A DNA stretch of 39,768 bases from Lingula anatina (lineage: Eukaryota > Brachiopoda > Lingulata > Lingulida > Lingulidae), in the NCBI RefSeq assembly GCF_001039355.2, contig NW_019774125.1, positions 318,967-358,734 on the forward strand, given 5' to 3'. The translations under genes and the position numbers were made by a program. The notes under the pieces were generated by a model that saw only the letters and a list, made by a program, of their open reading frames with translations, ran no database searches and was not told where the DNA came from. Below, in pieces: positions 26,169 through 38,700 of this stretch. Within the stretch, counting starts at the first letter, position 1. Every line of letters starts with the position of its first letter.

Positions 26169-28343
26169 CTAAAGTACTTTATCCACATATTTCAGGAACT
26201 CCTCCAGCTCTCCTACTTGCTGTGTTACTAAGTGCTGACTTAGAGTGTGAACATCCATCCCTCCTCTCTTGAAACTCACCACCTACACCAAATAATATAA
26301 ATACTGTTAATATGGTTAATATAATTTGATAAATCATACTTGATTATACTCAACTGGTAAATTGACTGGAATGTATATCAGTATTAAGCAAATAAAAATT
26401 ATAACAAATATTTCTTAGGTTAAGGTTGCTTTTGACACAAACAAACCATTGGCAATGAACCAAATGTCAACATGCAGAAATGGTCATTTGCAGCTGAGAC
26501 ATATCAGTAACTGATAAACTGATACATATCAGCAACTGAGACATATCAGCAACTGATACATTGAACAGAGACATTTCAGATGTCTAATACTTTTTTATGA
26601 TAACAATTATTGCATGATTTGAAGTTACTGTATTAGATAAATAGAAAAATCAATTTTCCCAAACATGAATAAAAATCTTCATATATAGTTTTAACTACAT
26701 ATTTTAACTACAATAACAGTTTTCAATAATACCAATTAAAATTGGTATAATTGCAAACTGTTATTGTCAGTGTTTGCCTCTTAGGAAAATTAGTTGCTGG
26801 ACCGAAAGTCCAGCCATCTTGAAAAGTAGCTGGACTGAATGTCTGCTGGGTGGGAAAACTTCTCAGCCCGTTCTGAAAGTTGTCAGCCCCGGGCAGACGG
26901 TCCAGCCTTAATTTCTAACACTGGTTATTGTATATATCTGACTTGTATAATGATAACATCAATGTGCTGGCGTACTGACCATCTGAGCTTTTCTGTTTGG
27001 GAGTCCCATTCCTGTTGCACTGTGGTCACTAGACAGCGAAAATGTACACGAACTGAAAAAAAAAAATAATTAGAAAATATAAATTGTTAAACATATAGGA
27101 ACTATCATTCACAAGACACGAGATTCAAATTATGTTCTTGAAGCTCATTTCCTGAGGATACAATTGTGATAACAAACATTGTACAACCTAAAGCTGAAGT
27201 CATTTTACGATAAGCTATTAATCAGAGAAAAGTTCTAGACATGACAAAATAAACTGTTACAATTTCACAGATAAAAAATATGGCTTTTTAAGACTCTGAC
27301 CTATCCTGACTAAACGTCTCTGTATTCACAGGTGCAGCATCATCCTTCAGTAGATCCCAGACGTGAAGTTTGGCTGCTGCATCAAGGACATAGAACACAC
27401 TAGGACGACTCCTTGACCACCGTATCACCTGAACTGCATTCCCATTGGTGGAGTTTAACCATGTGACCAAAGGTGTCTCCAAATGGAGGCTGTGAAGTCT
27501 AATGCTGCCGTCTGCACATCCAGCCTGAAGATGGGATAATTAAAGTTCATACAACCAAAAGAACATAATGTGCAGTAAGAAAGATGCTAAAATGCTCTGT
27601 TAACTTTTTTCCTACCTTAATAGTTTCTTCAATGATACAATGAATATATTAAATTTTGTATTCATCCACTTTTTCATTCAAAGAGTAGAGTGATGCCCTG
27701 GGGACATGAATCTAAATTAGAACAAAACAATGTCTTTTTCACAAACAATTACTCAAGAGCTTTCTTTTTCTACCTCTTTCAACCAAAATGAGCTAAGCAA
27801 AGAAAAGGACAGCTTAAAAATCTAACACAGTGACTGTACCAACACACTTTTCTGAGTTTATATCTTACCAGAAAACACTGGTGACTGAATGGAGGAAAGT
27901 CTAAACATGTCACTGGGACAGGAGCATCTGGAATATAACAGAATGCTTAGTAAGTATCAAATAGTTTGAGAAAAGAAGAATTACTAAAAGTGGGAGAAGT
28001 CTGCATGGTATTTAGAGTGCAGGACACACAGAGTCAGGAGATTCAAGGCAAAGGGGTTTAAGAGTTGAAGTCTTATGATGTGTCATTAAGTAAGCACTTT
28101 ATACCCATTGCCTCCTCTTCATCCTGTTGTAGGGATGGGTACCAACAATTTGTGTTGGAAAGTCAACTCCTAAATGCTAGTTTTATACAACTTAAAAGGG
28201 GGGGGGGCACAGTTTTCACTTGCTTCATACAACAGTAACAGGTAAAAAGTATCAGTCTGTAGATGCTGAAATGGGCCACCTGATTACATAGACGTGGGTA
28301 GTAAACTTGACTTATAAGGCAAAACTTACATAATAATAATAAT

Positions 28344-28377
<34 letters not shown>

Positions 28378-29253
28378 GTATGCTCATGCTCTACAGCAAC
28401 CATGCCCTTACCAACTTCTCCCTTATATGTTCTGGGCACAGCTTTGCCACCAGATCTCACCCCATGATACACATAACCCTGGAAAAAAGATAATATACGT
28501 ATGATATTAATCCTTTAAAAAGGAAACAAAAACTGCTGCTGCGGTTTTATTTACTCCAAGTGAAAATGAAAATGATTCAGGCGAAGGTGATGTGTATGTA
28601 AGATGAATAAAAATGCCTAAAATGAGGATATGCAAGTGCACACACACACATCTAAGACTTCCAGGGATAACTCTTATTTAAAACTAAAAATTGTGCTTTT
28701 TAAAAAAATCATCATACAATTAAATGCAAAACTACTTAAAAAACTAAAAACTTAAATGCAAAACTACTTTAAAAACTACTTAATTTAATCAATGTACCAC
28801 ACACACAAAGTTAAGTTATATATAAGCACAAGGAACTTTGAAATTATAAGTTCTGCTTTCTGAAGTATACATTCTACTCCATCCTTTATCAATCAATTAA
28901 TCTCTGGTGGTCTGATTTTGGGTAAATTTTTGGTCTAAAGCAGTTCTTATCTGAAATAAACTCTAACCACAACTTACTGAGTCAGTTCCAACATAGAAGT
29001 TGCTCGGGTTGGCTGGGGAGAGGGCCAGTTCATGAGCACGGAGACTAGACTTGAGCCTGACATCTCTGGAAAAGAAAATTGAAACCAATTAATTAATTAA
29101 TTAATAATAATAAATAATAAAAGAAAAATGATAAATTAATTTATCTGAGACATCTTATCTGATTGCTTAGGTGAAAGATCATTTGACTGGAAAAATGATA
29201 ACTTTAAAAGAAATAGATGCACAACAAAAACAAACAAACAAACAAAAACATAA

Positions 29254-29292
<39 letters not shown>

Positions 29293-32200
29293 ATAGAATG
29301 GGTAACTTGCAATGATTCAAGTTAATTATAAATCATCATCATCATCATCATCAAATCAAAGCCAGGTGCCTTTCAATCAAACAAGGCCATCATCACCCCA
29401 CAAAACACCACGGCAAGCTACCTTGTAGGGTTCTCCAGCTTGCAAGATGAACTTTTCAGCAGTTTAACTCTGCCCCCAGGGGCCAGTCCCAGATCTGACT
29501 CTGAACCAGCCTCATCAGGATTACTGATCTCTGCAACCACCTGGAAGATATGTATATATATTTATAAGAAACACATATCATACTTCATGTATTTTATAGT
29601 AAAGAAAAACAAAATAACTGATACGGTTAAGTTATCCCCAGACTTTTGTGACAAAAGTCAAGGATCATGTTATTTGTTTGTTTTTTAATTCATTGGGTAC
29701 TTTCCAAAATCTTTAACCTCAAGCTCCATCTCTTCAGTAAACATTAGTACATTTTAGGCAGTCAATGTCTTAGGCTGTCAGTTCACCACAAGTCTGTGAG
29801 TCCGTACCCATAAATGCACCCAGGCATTCTCCTCAGCAGAGGCAAGCTGAAATGACAGGCCTGTCCCGAAATCCGTTTCCTTTGCACTCATCACAGATGC
29901 TTTGGCACTGAAAAATAGCAAGAAAAAAATCACTGCAAATATCAACAGGAAATGCATTTCTTTTTTCAACTCCGGCCAGAGGAAGGCTTAATTTAAGACT
30001 TTTAATTAATAATAAATAACCAATTTGAAATATCTTTATCTCATATGTTTTGGGCAGTATTCACAAAAATCCATCAGTCTCTTCAAACCAGTTCACCCAT
30101 GGCAAGAAAAAGTATGTAGGTAAAAGGTTCAGTTTTACTGTTTTTACAGAGTTTTTTCTTCACTATTTACCTATCAGCTGCAGACACTATAGGTATCACA
30201 GTTGTCACAGGACTGTGGTGATTTTCTTCACCAAGAATTCCAGCTGAAAACAAAATACAACCAAGAAATAGAATAGGAACTATGAAACATGTTCCTGCCA
30301 GTACCTTTATATTTACAGACCATACATCAATTAAAAAAACTACTAGTCCAAATCTAAATGAAATTGTCCAAAGAAAAAATGTAAATAATGAGAAATTAAC
30401 CTAACACTACAGTTATTGCAAAAATTTCATTACATTAATAACTATACAAAATCCAGTTTTGATACAAGTCCAATTCAAATTCTCAGTTAATTATCTGTCT
30501 CAGCTTGGTGAATAACATCTCATAATAATATCGGTCTGTTTAATTCTATACCTGTAAAATACGTTGGCTTCCTGAGCAGCCACTCCTCCTCTCTTGTTCT
30601 GTACACATGATGCATGGAGGCTGGCTCCCTCAGGTCCCACACCACCAGAGAACCATCAGTCTGGAACATGGCCATATAGGAATGAGGTGAAGAAACTAGG
30701 GGGGAATGGAGGGGGGGGGGGGTCAATTTAGGAGGAGATCGTAAATACCAGGCAAGATTCAAATATGTTTTTTCACCTCATTTAAAACCAAATTAACTAT
30801 CATTGTATAACCTGAAGCTGAAGTGTCTTTCAAATGATAAGTTATCAATCAGAGATAAGTTCTGGACATGACCCAATACAACAGACTCTGTTGGTTTTAA
30901 TGATGTGAAAAACCTGATGGGGGAAGGGGGGGGGAGGCAAAAAGACTCGTGCAGAGACAGGTGTTTGGATAATTCTAATCAAGGGTGGAAATATATCAAC
31001 ATAGGAATGAAAAGAATAAGTTAGAGGTGGGGGCGTGGGGTGTAATTCATGCAGAGACTGTTGTCTGGATATTTTCAAACAGTGACACTTTGGAGCAAGT
31101 CAGCATAAGAATAAGGTGAAGAAGGGATGAAGTTGAAGATTTGGCGGAGAGAACAATTTATGCAGGGGCTTGCATAATTTAAATCAAGCTTGAAATATGT
31201 TAATGAGATGAAAAAGTTGGAGGGGGAGGGGCACCAAACTCACCATGCCTGCAAATGCCAAGGTGGCTTTTTCTGGACTAAAACAGCAACAAGTAGGCTG
31301 AGACTCACAGGTGAGAATTCTGAAAATGTATCATATCATATACAGGAAATGCTGGATAGTTAAAAAAAAAGACAAAATTCATCACTTTCATATTATAATA
31401 CAATCCTACACAATACATAAAACAATAATAATAATTGAAATAAAAATAACAGTCATGATTACAAAAAAAAAAAATGTTAACCATTAAATTACTCATTTCA
31501 GAAATAAAGAAAAATCACATTTAATAAGTATTTCTTAGACTCAGTACATAACCTTTCCTATGCCAAAATTTACAGCACCAAAGTCTTAACACTGTTTCAA
31601 CATTAAATGGTTATCATTTTTTAAAATTTAGTCAGTAATAACCATTATACTTACTGTTTAGGTCTGGACGGTTCATTCGTATTCCATAAAGAGATCATTC
31701 CCTTGTTAGCTAACTCCATACGAGAGCCCTATCAAATACAAGCAATACTTCCGTAATTAATTATTAACTTAAATTAATGATAATTATATCACAATATGAT
31801 TTTAGGTACACTAGGAATTTGAAAAGATGAGAAAATGAGGAAATATCCCTCTAGACGCAACTTGTATTTTTCAGTAGTATTTTAGATGCTGTAAGTAGTG
31901 CATGTGTGTGGTTATGCTAGAGTGAAAAGAATTCTGAAAGTGTTTGTATTATTTTGTAATCTTAAAATTTTTTTAAAAGACCTTGGAAAAAAAAAGGAAT
32001 TTTTCCCAAAATTTCAACATAACATGGCATTCAGATCCAGTATTAATCAAACTGCATGAAATGATATGAGGTAAAGGAATATACTAGTTAATAAAATAGC
32101 AAGTTAGTACCAAAAAAAAAAAAAAAAAAATCAAAAGTAACCAGAAACATTTTTATTAGTAGACAATCTATAATAATTTCAATTTTGTACTAACACATCA

Positions 32201-32566
32201 GCTTAAAATTCTTCAACAAATGGACTGTAAGCAAAGTCACAAATAGTGGCTTCATGCACTTTAGACTAGGTTTAGTTTACAGATCTTGATGTAATATTCA
32301 GTAGTTGTATCAGACCAACAAATATTTTAATTTTTATCAAAACTTTACTGGACTTAAATGTACTACAATGCATTTTGATGTAATTTTTCTAAGTCCAATA
32401 AAAGAATAACAATTGAAAAATTTAGTAATAACATACACATAAAATCTCAATTGGGTGTCAAATAATTTATCAGTTTAACAGGAACTTAATGAACCAAATG
32501 TTTACCCTTCTCACTCTTCTGTATTTGTATCTGATCTAGAAGATTGTAAGAAACAGCAAAGGTTAC

Positions 32567-32622
<56 letters not shown>

Positions 32623-33229
32623 ATCAAAATAACTAGTATATCATTCTAAATGATAACACTATAATTCACCTGTATGCAGCCATCACATGCAAGCATTCAT
32701 GCACTCAAAATTCAAAATTGTTCTATATTCTAAGTCAACCAAAGATGCAACACAGTAGATCACATCTCGTACTCACCCCTGCTGGAGGTCCATGAACAGC
32801 TAACAGTAAGTTGTTCTGGACAGGTGAGAAATGGCATTGTAACACTGGACGGTCTACAATAAAATATTATTGTAAACTTAAAGAGGAAAGTCAATAAAAC
32901 ATCCGATTCTCAACATTGACACTATCTGAACCACTGAAACTATAACCATTTATTTATCAATTTTAAAAAACATATGTGCATATTAATAGTTAAGAACTTA
33001 GTTCTATTTTTCTATTGGGATTTAAAAGTTATTGACATGCAGTGCCCTTATTAAAAATAATGCCTAATCCGTTTATAAGGCCTGTATTTGCTAAGTGATA
33101 AGTACCTGCTAAGAATGATGGCTGTGTCAGAGATATGGTGCTTTCACTGAAGGACGTGTTACTTCTACTGGCCAACACCTCGACCTGGTTTCTCTCTGCC
33201 TGGTCCTCTTCTAATAAGATTGCAACCAC
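26169..33229 (-). CDS. DYNC2I1 C-terminal WD40 propeller (14 exons)
   Basis: Exons 33106-33229, 32777-32853, 31655-31728, 31244-31319, 30552-30660, 30171-30243, 29808-29907, 29422-29540, 28978-29065, 28412-28478, 27869-27927, 27301-27524, 26980-27028 and 26169-26282. The start, [14 protein letters not shown], matches the block before the propeller. WD-type strands include [85 protein letters not shown] and [13 protein letters not shown]. The last exon ends VHTLSQHL followed by a Glu/Leu-rich helix. The 16-codon exon at 26980-27028 is the least conserved but fits both phases. Confidence 0.92.
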
Positions 33230-35101
33230 CTGGATTAAGAGAACAGTATATTAGGTTATACGGGGTGGGGGGGGGGGGGGGGGTGAGAATGTGTTCTGGA
33301 AGACGATCAGATTTTTAAAGTTTACATTGACGATATCTAATTTTTTGCTGTCAGAAGAGGGTAAAAAATGGAGAATGGATCTAGAAAGATAATTTGGAAG
33401 ACTGTCAGAAAATATCTCTGGATCCGCACCTGATTATAACTGGCTGTTATTCTGAAAAGAGTTTTTTGCAATAGTCATAGTGTATAACGTAAAATACACT
33501 GACATTAGCTGTTATTCTAACAAAATTCATGGCAACAAAAATAATGTACATGTGTTAATATGAATTTTAATACTGGCTGTTATTCTGAAATGTTTTTGCA
33601 AGCTAGAACTGCATATAATACTTTGTCTATTTGGATAGATGTAGAAAAATATTACTGGATGCTCCCAGAGTAAGTATTTTAGAGAGTAAGCTTCACTTGA
33701 GCCTAAAAAAGGACCAGCAATGCACGAGGATGTAAGCACACTGACTTACCATTTATATGTTTATATCTTTTAAAAAAATAAAATAAATCAACCAATTAAT
33801 ATTACTCACTTGTAATGACTGCTGCAAGAACTTAGTCAGCCTGACAGAGTCCACTTTCCCACTGGAATCCACACTTTTCTCAGTTTCTTCATCATCACCT
33901 GGATAACACAAAGGTCATAGTTACAGTTATGAAAAAAATTCAAAGTACTGAATTGTCTGAGAGTTCTGTAATGCAATTATAATTGAAACCTTATTACTGG
34001 GGCACCAGCAGGTAAAGCGGTCGTCCTTTTAATTTTAAAAGTTCTTTCAAATATATATTCTATTGACCCTTCTAAGAATTTATTATTTGATGATATTATA
34101 ACTATTGTCCTTCTGTTTCAAATAAATTTTAGGTAAAAAAAGTTTGTTTTAAAGTTCGTTTCATAATTATTTCCAACTGAGCTATTTTTCCTTAAATTGT
34201 CTATTCTTTTACAAATGAGAAATGAGTTAATGTGAAACCTCCTGATCCCTTTAGGTCTTCTGGTGGGTGCTGGCACCATTTTTCTTTGGTTTCAATCTCT
34301 TCTGTCTGAATGTCACGATCTATATTGTCTTCATTGGTCTGTATGTAGGCCTGGACAAAATGATAAATAATACTTTAAAACACTAGAAATGAAAAATTAA
34401 TTAAATACTATTAAACAAATAAATTTAATGAATCTTCATTCTATGGGGCTTTAATTTAAAAAAAGGGGGGGGGGGAAGCATAATAAGTTGATTTTGAAAG
34501 CAATGTGCTCTTCTATGAAAACCATAAAAATAAAAAAATCAAGTATGTATCGTCAAAACTGAATTCAGAAATAATTAAAAAACAAAACCACTTGAAGGAA
34601 GAAGAATCAGTTGAAATGATACAAAAATGTGACTGTAATAAATCTACAGACTTATAACTGTTTTAACCCACACAAAAGGCACACATTTCACACTGGTACC
34701 TGTTTAGTATTCATGCTCCCAAAATTCCTCATATACAGTTCATACTCTTTCACTGGAGGGAGGTCAAACAGACTAAAATTTGCCACATCCAGCTCAATAA
34801 GCTGCAGCAACTCTTGGCCACGCCGTCGTGCCTTTGACGCAGCCTTGTCTGAGATCTGGCGTTGTTTGGCTGAAACAAAGTTGATGAATCCCCGACTTCT
34901 ACTTGTAACTGGTCTCTTGACTGGTTGATCTGCTCTCCGGCTGTCTGTGTTCTCGTCTGAGTCGGGCTGAAATTAGGACATTTCATATTTCTGATAGTGA
35001 TCATATAGTGTTTGAGCTTTTATCATGATGGCGGTTCATTTAACAAACTACTAAGTTGAACATGGTAAATGTTATATTTTATTCATCAGTGATTCAGCAC
35101 T

Positions 35102-35153
<52 letters not shown>

Positions 35154-35655
35154 CGTGTGCATGTATGTTATAACCAAGATAACGCGCACCTGAAAAAAAT
35201 CACTTCTCAATGAATTATATATTAATCATAAACTGTATCACAAATATAGTCACTATATTCACTATATGTCACTATGTTAATGTGTAACATAATAAAAATT
35301 TGAGCACTGCCAACCTCTGTATCCAGGTCCCTGTTACAGGAAGAATAAAATAAATTGGAAGAGTTATCAGATTGGGCAAATTACTTATGTGTGAATCACA
35401 GATAGAAAACATTATAAAAATTCTTACTGTACTGGACCAGTCACTCCTACGTGACTCATTCAATAGCCTGGCATTCTCCTCATTCATTGCCTTTAATACC
35501 TCATCCATTTCCTCTCTTGTCTGAAACGAAAGGTTGAACATTATGGGGAATTATAGCAATTATAAGAATATGTGGACGCAATGCTTTCAGTAACTCCTTT
35601 ATACAAATGGACAGTGCTTAAGATTGTACAACTGTAACAGCAAAATGAAAGTACA

Positions 35656-35702
<47 letters not shown>

Positions 35703-38700
35703 AACCTTTCTACTGTGAAAAACAAAGATGAACTTTACTTAATTACAATTGGCTTATCAAATAATCAATAATAAAAAATAGAATAATCAACTATAACATA
35801 TTTAAGCAATTATATAGCAGTCAAGTAAGGTTGACTGTTCATAGAATAATATTTTTAGGCAAAGCAGGCAAATCTTTTACTAAAAGTTTAAAATTATAAG
35901 AAAGATAATAGTAACAGCACAGTGCTTCCATAAAAGCATTTTTCTACTTATTATAAGCTATATAATTATGCAAGGTTAGTTAGGATCTGAAATTGTAAAT
36001 CGATATTATAAAAATGTAATAGAATTGGTTATATCACAAAGCCCTAAAAGACAAGTAGAAATTAAGGGTGTGAAACTTCTTCAAGTTCACAAATGGGGAG
36101 AACTTCAAAATGTGTCTCTTTCTTCCTTTTTTTAAATCAATTGTTTTTATAAAGAAAAGTTACACACTCATATCAGGAAAGTTCATACGTCTAGAACGTA
36201 TTCAAAGCCCTTTCCATGCCCTGACATTAGCATACCAAAAGCATATAAAAAAGCACAAGTCAGCTTCTACAACAGACAATCTATATTATATAGCAAGTAG
36301 TACATAACTTCCTCTATGTTATCTATGTATCTAATGGCTATAACATCTAAACAGGTGAAGTATAGTTACAGCATTGTCAGCGTTCCAGTGAGCCACTTGC
36401 TGTAACCGGGGGGAAAGGCCCTTCAGTGGAACCTTTAAGAGGAAAAAATGTTCAAAATCAGGGGTCTTTAATACTGCTATGTTGATTATATAGGGGTGGG
36501 GGCATCCAAAGGTCACTCTTCATGTAATATTACAATTATATTATCAGGCTTTCTATAGGAATGCTTTTCTTAAAGGGGTATATGGTATATCTGGGGGGAG
36601 GGGGTCTAAAAACTCAAGTGCCCCCCTCCCTGCTGTTATAGTGGAACAATGTTCTCTCTATGAAAGAACTGGTGAAGCACTCCATCTCATCTTTGCACAA
36701 ATTTGTCAAATCTGCTGACCCAATTTTATGAAAAGTCCAGTCTACGTCATAACTTAAATTAGGGAAATAACATTGCCTTTACAAACTGTTATAAGTAACT
36801 GATTTTTGCCTAAGAATTTGTGGTTGGCATTTTCATTTGGCTAGCATACTTGAGTGATGCACATGCAAGCCTTACTAAGGATTATTTTATTAAATAATAT
36901 TATGCTGCTTGTCACAGATACTACTTGTCAACTGACAACTGTCTGCAAACTTAAAATAATTCTTCATAAAATCTGCTTCTCATATCCAATAAAAAGTGTA
37001 GTTTACTGACTGGAAATATGGCTCAATACAATTGTCTGAAATAGTTTTCAAATCTAAATTATTGACCAGTAGCTCTGTGCATGTCACATTAGATACTTAC
37101 AGCTCTAGCATCTGCAGAATCTTCTTCTTCATCTTCAAAGTCATCATCATAATCCTACGAGAAACAGTCATAACCATTATATAAAATCATCATATGTGTA
37201 CTAGTATCTTTAAGTTAATATCTGTGGAGCCATAAATATTTCAGATAGTTTTGATGTTGCACAATACACCTGTTTTTATTTACTGTCACATAATAAATTT
37301 CACAGCATCCGTCCACCTACATGCATTTCTGTCCTTCAAATAACAGGTATCATGCCATTTATTTTTTTTCACTGACATTCAATTCAACACAAAAATCAAT
37401 ATTCTGTTTAATAAACAACAAAATATTCAATATTAAAGTAAAATAAAACAAGCCAATATATTCAACAATCACTGTGTCTACAGTACTAGCAGCTTGTTGT
37501 TTGTACCTCAAAGTCATCATCATAATCATCGTAACCCTGCTCTTCCTCGTCAGCACCCGCGTCATCTGCGCCACCCCATTTTACTTCCTTCTCCTCTTTC
37601 AGCTCTGACTTTTCCGACACTTCCTCGATCACTGTGCTCTGCTAACGTGTGCATAAATAATGTGACGAATTAAAAGAAAAAACATGCATGCATTGCAGTA
37701 AGATGACTTTAAAACAATGTTTGCAAACTATATGTTCTTCATCCAAAATTTTAACAAAAAACTAAGAAAAAGCTGCAAATAAGCAATTTGCTGAACTAAA
37801 GCTGTGAAGGGTTTTGTCTTTTTTCCTCTCTTCGCTCACTTTTTCTTTCAAATTACCTGTTAAACTCTTACAGATAAATATGACACTTGTCGATTTATCA
37901 TTATTTCAAATGGTCTTGGTAAATTATTTATTTCGCAAAGATAAAATGCATTGTAATGTGTTTCATTCAATAAAGCTTGAAGCAACATGCAAATCAACTT
38001 AATGGAAATAATTACAGATAAAAATCAAAATCAAAACTTCTCAAAAACATCGACAATGAAAAATGAACGCAACATGAATTGGTTAATTTTGTAACAAACT
38101 GATCAATGTATTGTATGTCACTTCTATTTAACTAAAACAAAAATGACAAAAAGAAAATTATATCCATGCTGCTAAAAACATATGTGAAAACATATGGAAA
38201 CAGGCAATCTGCATGGTTTGAAGTATACTTACAGACTCTTCCTCTTTGCTTGCCCTAAAACTAGAAGATGACTTCTCCTCTCGCTGCAAAGAAGACATGG
38301 TAATTGCGTTTTGTTGCAAATATCCGAAATTGACAATACTGTTCTACTTTCTTAGCAGAGATAACAAAACGTACTATTACACAAATTATATCTTTTTGGA
38401 ACTGTTGGAAAACTGCCCTTATCAGAATCAACTGAAATGTTTAAAGACTGAAGACATTCATTTTAAATGTAGTTTAGACGGTCGTTTTCTAGCAAATAGC
38501 CAATAACAATGGCTCTATTAAAACAGAATTGACTAAAGCAAAATTTAAAACAATGCCACTATGCAAGTGAGTCCAGCTTTAAACAGACATCTGTATATAA
38601 CAAATTTTCTAAGTGAATTCATCTTTTAATTACCAACCTTGTCATCTCTGGAACTCCTGTCTTTGTTTCTTTCTCTACCTTTGTCCTCATCTCTGGAGCT

